This document shows, piece by piece, positions 62,565-64,000 of a DNA stretch of 64,000 bases (positions are counted from its first letter, which is position 1; every line of letters begins with the position of its first letter). The position numbers were made by a program, and so were the translations under genes. The notes under the pieces were generated by a model. The model ran no database searches, was not told the DNA's origin, and worked only from the letters and a program-made list of their open reading frames with translations. Source of the DNA: Iamia sp963728655 (GTDB taxonomy: Bacteria > Actinomycetota > Acidimicrobiia > Acidimicrobiales > Iamiaceae); the NCBI GenBank assembly GCA_963728655.1, contig CAVSLD010000002.1, positions 682,001-746,000 of the forward strand, written 5' to 3'.

Positions 62565-63833
62565 TCAGCGGTCGTCCATCTCGACGTAGGACCGCTCACC
62601 GGCGCCGACGTAGAGCTGGCGGGGGCGGGCGATCTTCTGGTCCTGCTCCATGAGCTCCTTCCAGTGCGCCAGCCAGCCCGACATGCGGGGGATGGCGAAC
62701 AGGACGGTGAACATCTCCGTGGGGAAGCCCATGGCCTGGTAGATGAGCCCGGAGTAGAAGTCGACGTTGGGGTAGAGCTTGCGGCTCTTGAAGTAGTCGT
62801 CGGACAGCGCCACGTCCTCGAGCTTGAGGGCGATGTCGAGGAGGGGGTTCTTGCCGGTCACGGCGAAGACCTCGTCGGCGGTCTGCTTGATGATGCGGGC
62901 CCGCGGGTCGTAGTTCTTGTAGACGCGGTGGCCGAAGCCCATGAGCTTCTCGTCGCCGTTCTTGACCCCCTCGACGAACGCGTTGACGTTGTCGATGCTG
63001 CCGATGCGGTTGAGCATCCGGATGACGGCCTCGTTGGCGCCGCCGTGGCGGGGGCCGTAGAGCGCGGCGGCCGCACCGGCGGCCGAGGAGTAGGGGTCCG
63101 AGTTGGACGAGGCGATCATCCGCATGGTGGCGGTGCCGCAGTTGAGCTCGTGGTCGGCGTGGAGGATGAACAGCGTGTCGAGGGCGTGGGCCAGGGCGTA
63201 GTTGGCGTCGTAGCGGGGCTCGGCGATCTTCCACATCATCGACAGGAAGTTGGCCGTGAACCCGAGCGAGTTGTCGGGGTAGACGAAGGGCTGGCCCACC
63301 GAGAACCGGTGGCAGGCCGCGGCCAGGGTGGGCATCTTGGCGATGAGCCGCACCGTCTGGCGGTAGCGGTTGTCCTCGTCCTCGATCTCCTTGGCGTTGG
63401 GGTAGAAGGTCGACAGGGCGGCGATGGCGGACACGAGCATGCCCATCGGGTGGGCGTCGTGGTGGAAGCCCTCGAGGAAGCGCTTGCGCACGTTCTCGTG
63501 GATGAACGTGTGGTACGTGATGTCGTGGACCCACTCGGCGAACTGGTCCTCGGTGGGCAGCTCGCCGAAGATCAGCAGGTAGGCGACCTCCAGGTAGGAG
63601 GACTTCTCGGCCAGCTCCTCGATCGGGTAGCCGCGGTAGCGGAGGATGCCGTTCTCGCCGTCGATCTCGGTGATGGCCGACGAGGTGGCTGCCGTCTGGG
63701 TGTACGCCGGGTCGTAGAACCAGGTGTTGCCCATCAGCTTCTTCCACTGCGACGAGTCGACGCCGCCGTCCACGATGGGGATCTCGATCGACTCCCCGCT
63801 GCGGTTGTCGGTGATCGTCACGCTCTCGGCCAC
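62565..63833 (-). CDS. gltA: citrate synthase
   Basis: A 422-residue type II citrate synthase. GENGILRYRGYPIEELAEKS, HHDAHPMGMLVSAIAALSTF, the active-site ILHADHELNCGTATMRMIAS (catalytic His), ALYGPRHGGANEAVIRMLNR (second His) and GFGHRVYKNYDPRARIIKQT are all present, and Asp is expected in the C-terminal NVDFYSGLIYQAMGFPTEMF. It condenses acetyl-CoA and oxaloacetate. GTG 63833 has an AGGA-type site, and a TAGATT -10 box lies 33 nt upstream. It heads a minus-strand run including RDD and rhomboid genes. Confidence 0.95.
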   Translation of the reverse strand: MAESVTITDNRSGESIEIPIVDGGVDSSQWKKLMGNTWFYDPAYTQTAATSSAITEIDGENGILRYRGYPIEELAEKSSYLEVAYLLIFGELPTEDQFAEWVHDITYHTFIHENVRKRFLEGFHHDAHPMGMLVSAIAALSTFYPNAKEIEDEDNRYRQTVRLIAKMPTLAAACHRFSVGQPFVYPDNSLGFTANFLSMMWKIAEPRYDANYALAHALDTLFILHADHELNCGTATMRMIASSNSDPYSSAAGAAAALYGPRHGGANEAVIRMLNRIGSIDNVNAFVEGVKNGDEKLMGFGHRVYKNYDPRARIIKQTADEVFAVTGKNPLLDIALKLEDVALSDDYFKSRKLYPNVDFYSGLIYQAMGFPTEMFTVLFAIPRMSGWLAHWKELMEQDQKIARPRQLYVGAGERSYVEMDDR

Positions 63834-63866
63834 GCGCTGGTCCTCGCTCTCGTCTGGTGCCCGCCC

Positions 63867-63872
63867 AATCTA
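63867..63872 (-). promoter_or_regulatory. -10 box TAGATT of gltA
   Basis: TAGATT on the minus strand, giving a leader of about 27 nt with a ribosome binding site, so gltA is not leaderless. Confidence 0.45.
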
Positions 63873-63945
63873 GAGGGCGGGCCGCAGGGCCGTGGCCCGC
63901 GCCGTCCACAGATCCGCAGCCGTCCGCCGCCCGTCCAGGCGGGCG

Positions 63946-64000
63946 TCAGGTGGCGGTCGCGCCCCGGTCCGCCTCGGTGTCGAGGACCCGCAGCCCCGGA
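63946..64000 (-). CDS. 3' end of an unrecognised gene (partial)
   Basis: The minus-strand frame entering from the right edge ends at TGA (complement of 63946-63948) after LRVLDTEADRGATAT. Codons end in G or C throughout. Too short to assign. Confidence 0.35.
   Translation of the reverse strand, partial: PGLRVLDTEADRGATAT

Overview
The window is about 74% GC with extreme GC at third codon positions, and it is densely packed with overlapping genes joined by GTGA or ATGA. It carries several LytR-CpsA-Psr (LCP) proteins, a DUF222/HNH (13E12-type) gene, a DUF6777 protein, an LpdA-type quinone reductase and an actinobacterial style of cell-wall glycopolymer genes. I infer Actinomycetota, most likely class Acidimicrobiia (Iamia-like). 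The class is an inference; no rRNA is present. No prophage, CRISPR array or insertion sequence was seen.

Layout. 1-7.8 kb: flavoprotein disulfide-reductase-like quinone reductase, RDD membrane protein, a truncated AbiEi-like gene between 37-bp palindromic repeats, biotin carboxylase alpha subunit divergent from biotin ligase, and a GT39-type membrane glycosyltransferase. 7.8-12.1 kb: frameshifted DUF6351 protein and the pabB-pabC pair for p-aminobenzoate. 12.2-19 kb: acyl-CoA dehydrogenase, tandem LCP genes, UDP-glucose dehydrogenase and UDP-xylose synthase. 19-23.9 kb: aconitase, a three-gene operon of microproteins, an amidohydrolase. 23.9-32.5 kb: glycopolymer genes (membrane protein, glycosyltransferases, CDP-tyvelose-type epimerase, mannose-1-phosphate guanylyltransferase). 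32.5-44.7 kb: exported beta-propeller-like protein, tRNA-Val, HNH gene, DUF6777, M15 peptidase with coiled coil, ferritin-like unknown, TRIC channel, acyl-CoA dehydrogenase, glnK-amt. 44.7-52.3 kb: paired winged-helix proteins around a membrane protein, CorA, a molybdate operon (regulator-modA-modB-modC), LCP and FHA genes. 52.5-64 kb: RNB nuclease, GNAT-fused acyl-CoA synthetase, esterase lipoprotein, quinone oxidoreductase, then the minus-strand run gltA, RDD, rhomboid, leader peptide, sigma factor, FtsX-like protein.

Two patterns cut across the window. First, most operon-leading genes have a -10 hexamer (TAGGGT, TAGCCT, TACCCT, CAGACT) ending only 6-9 nt before the start codon, so their mRNAs should be leaderless. 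In three cases the leaderless start instead opens a 6-12 codon mini-ORF whose stop overlaps the start of the real gene by ATGA or GTGA. Second, single-base indels break about ten genes, concentrated at 7.85-11.08 kb, 52.5-56.8 kb and 59-60.9 kb. Codon bias continues in the new frame after each break, so these look more like sequence errors than decayed genes.

Functionally, the LCP, Ugd/Uxs, glycosyltransferase, epimerase and ManC genes point to building and attaching a cell-wall polysaccharide. The acetyl/propionyl-CoA carboxylase subunit sits beside the ligase that biotinylates it. Aconitase and citrate synthase supply the TCA cycle, glnK-amt handles ammonium and the mod operon handles molybdate under its own regulator.
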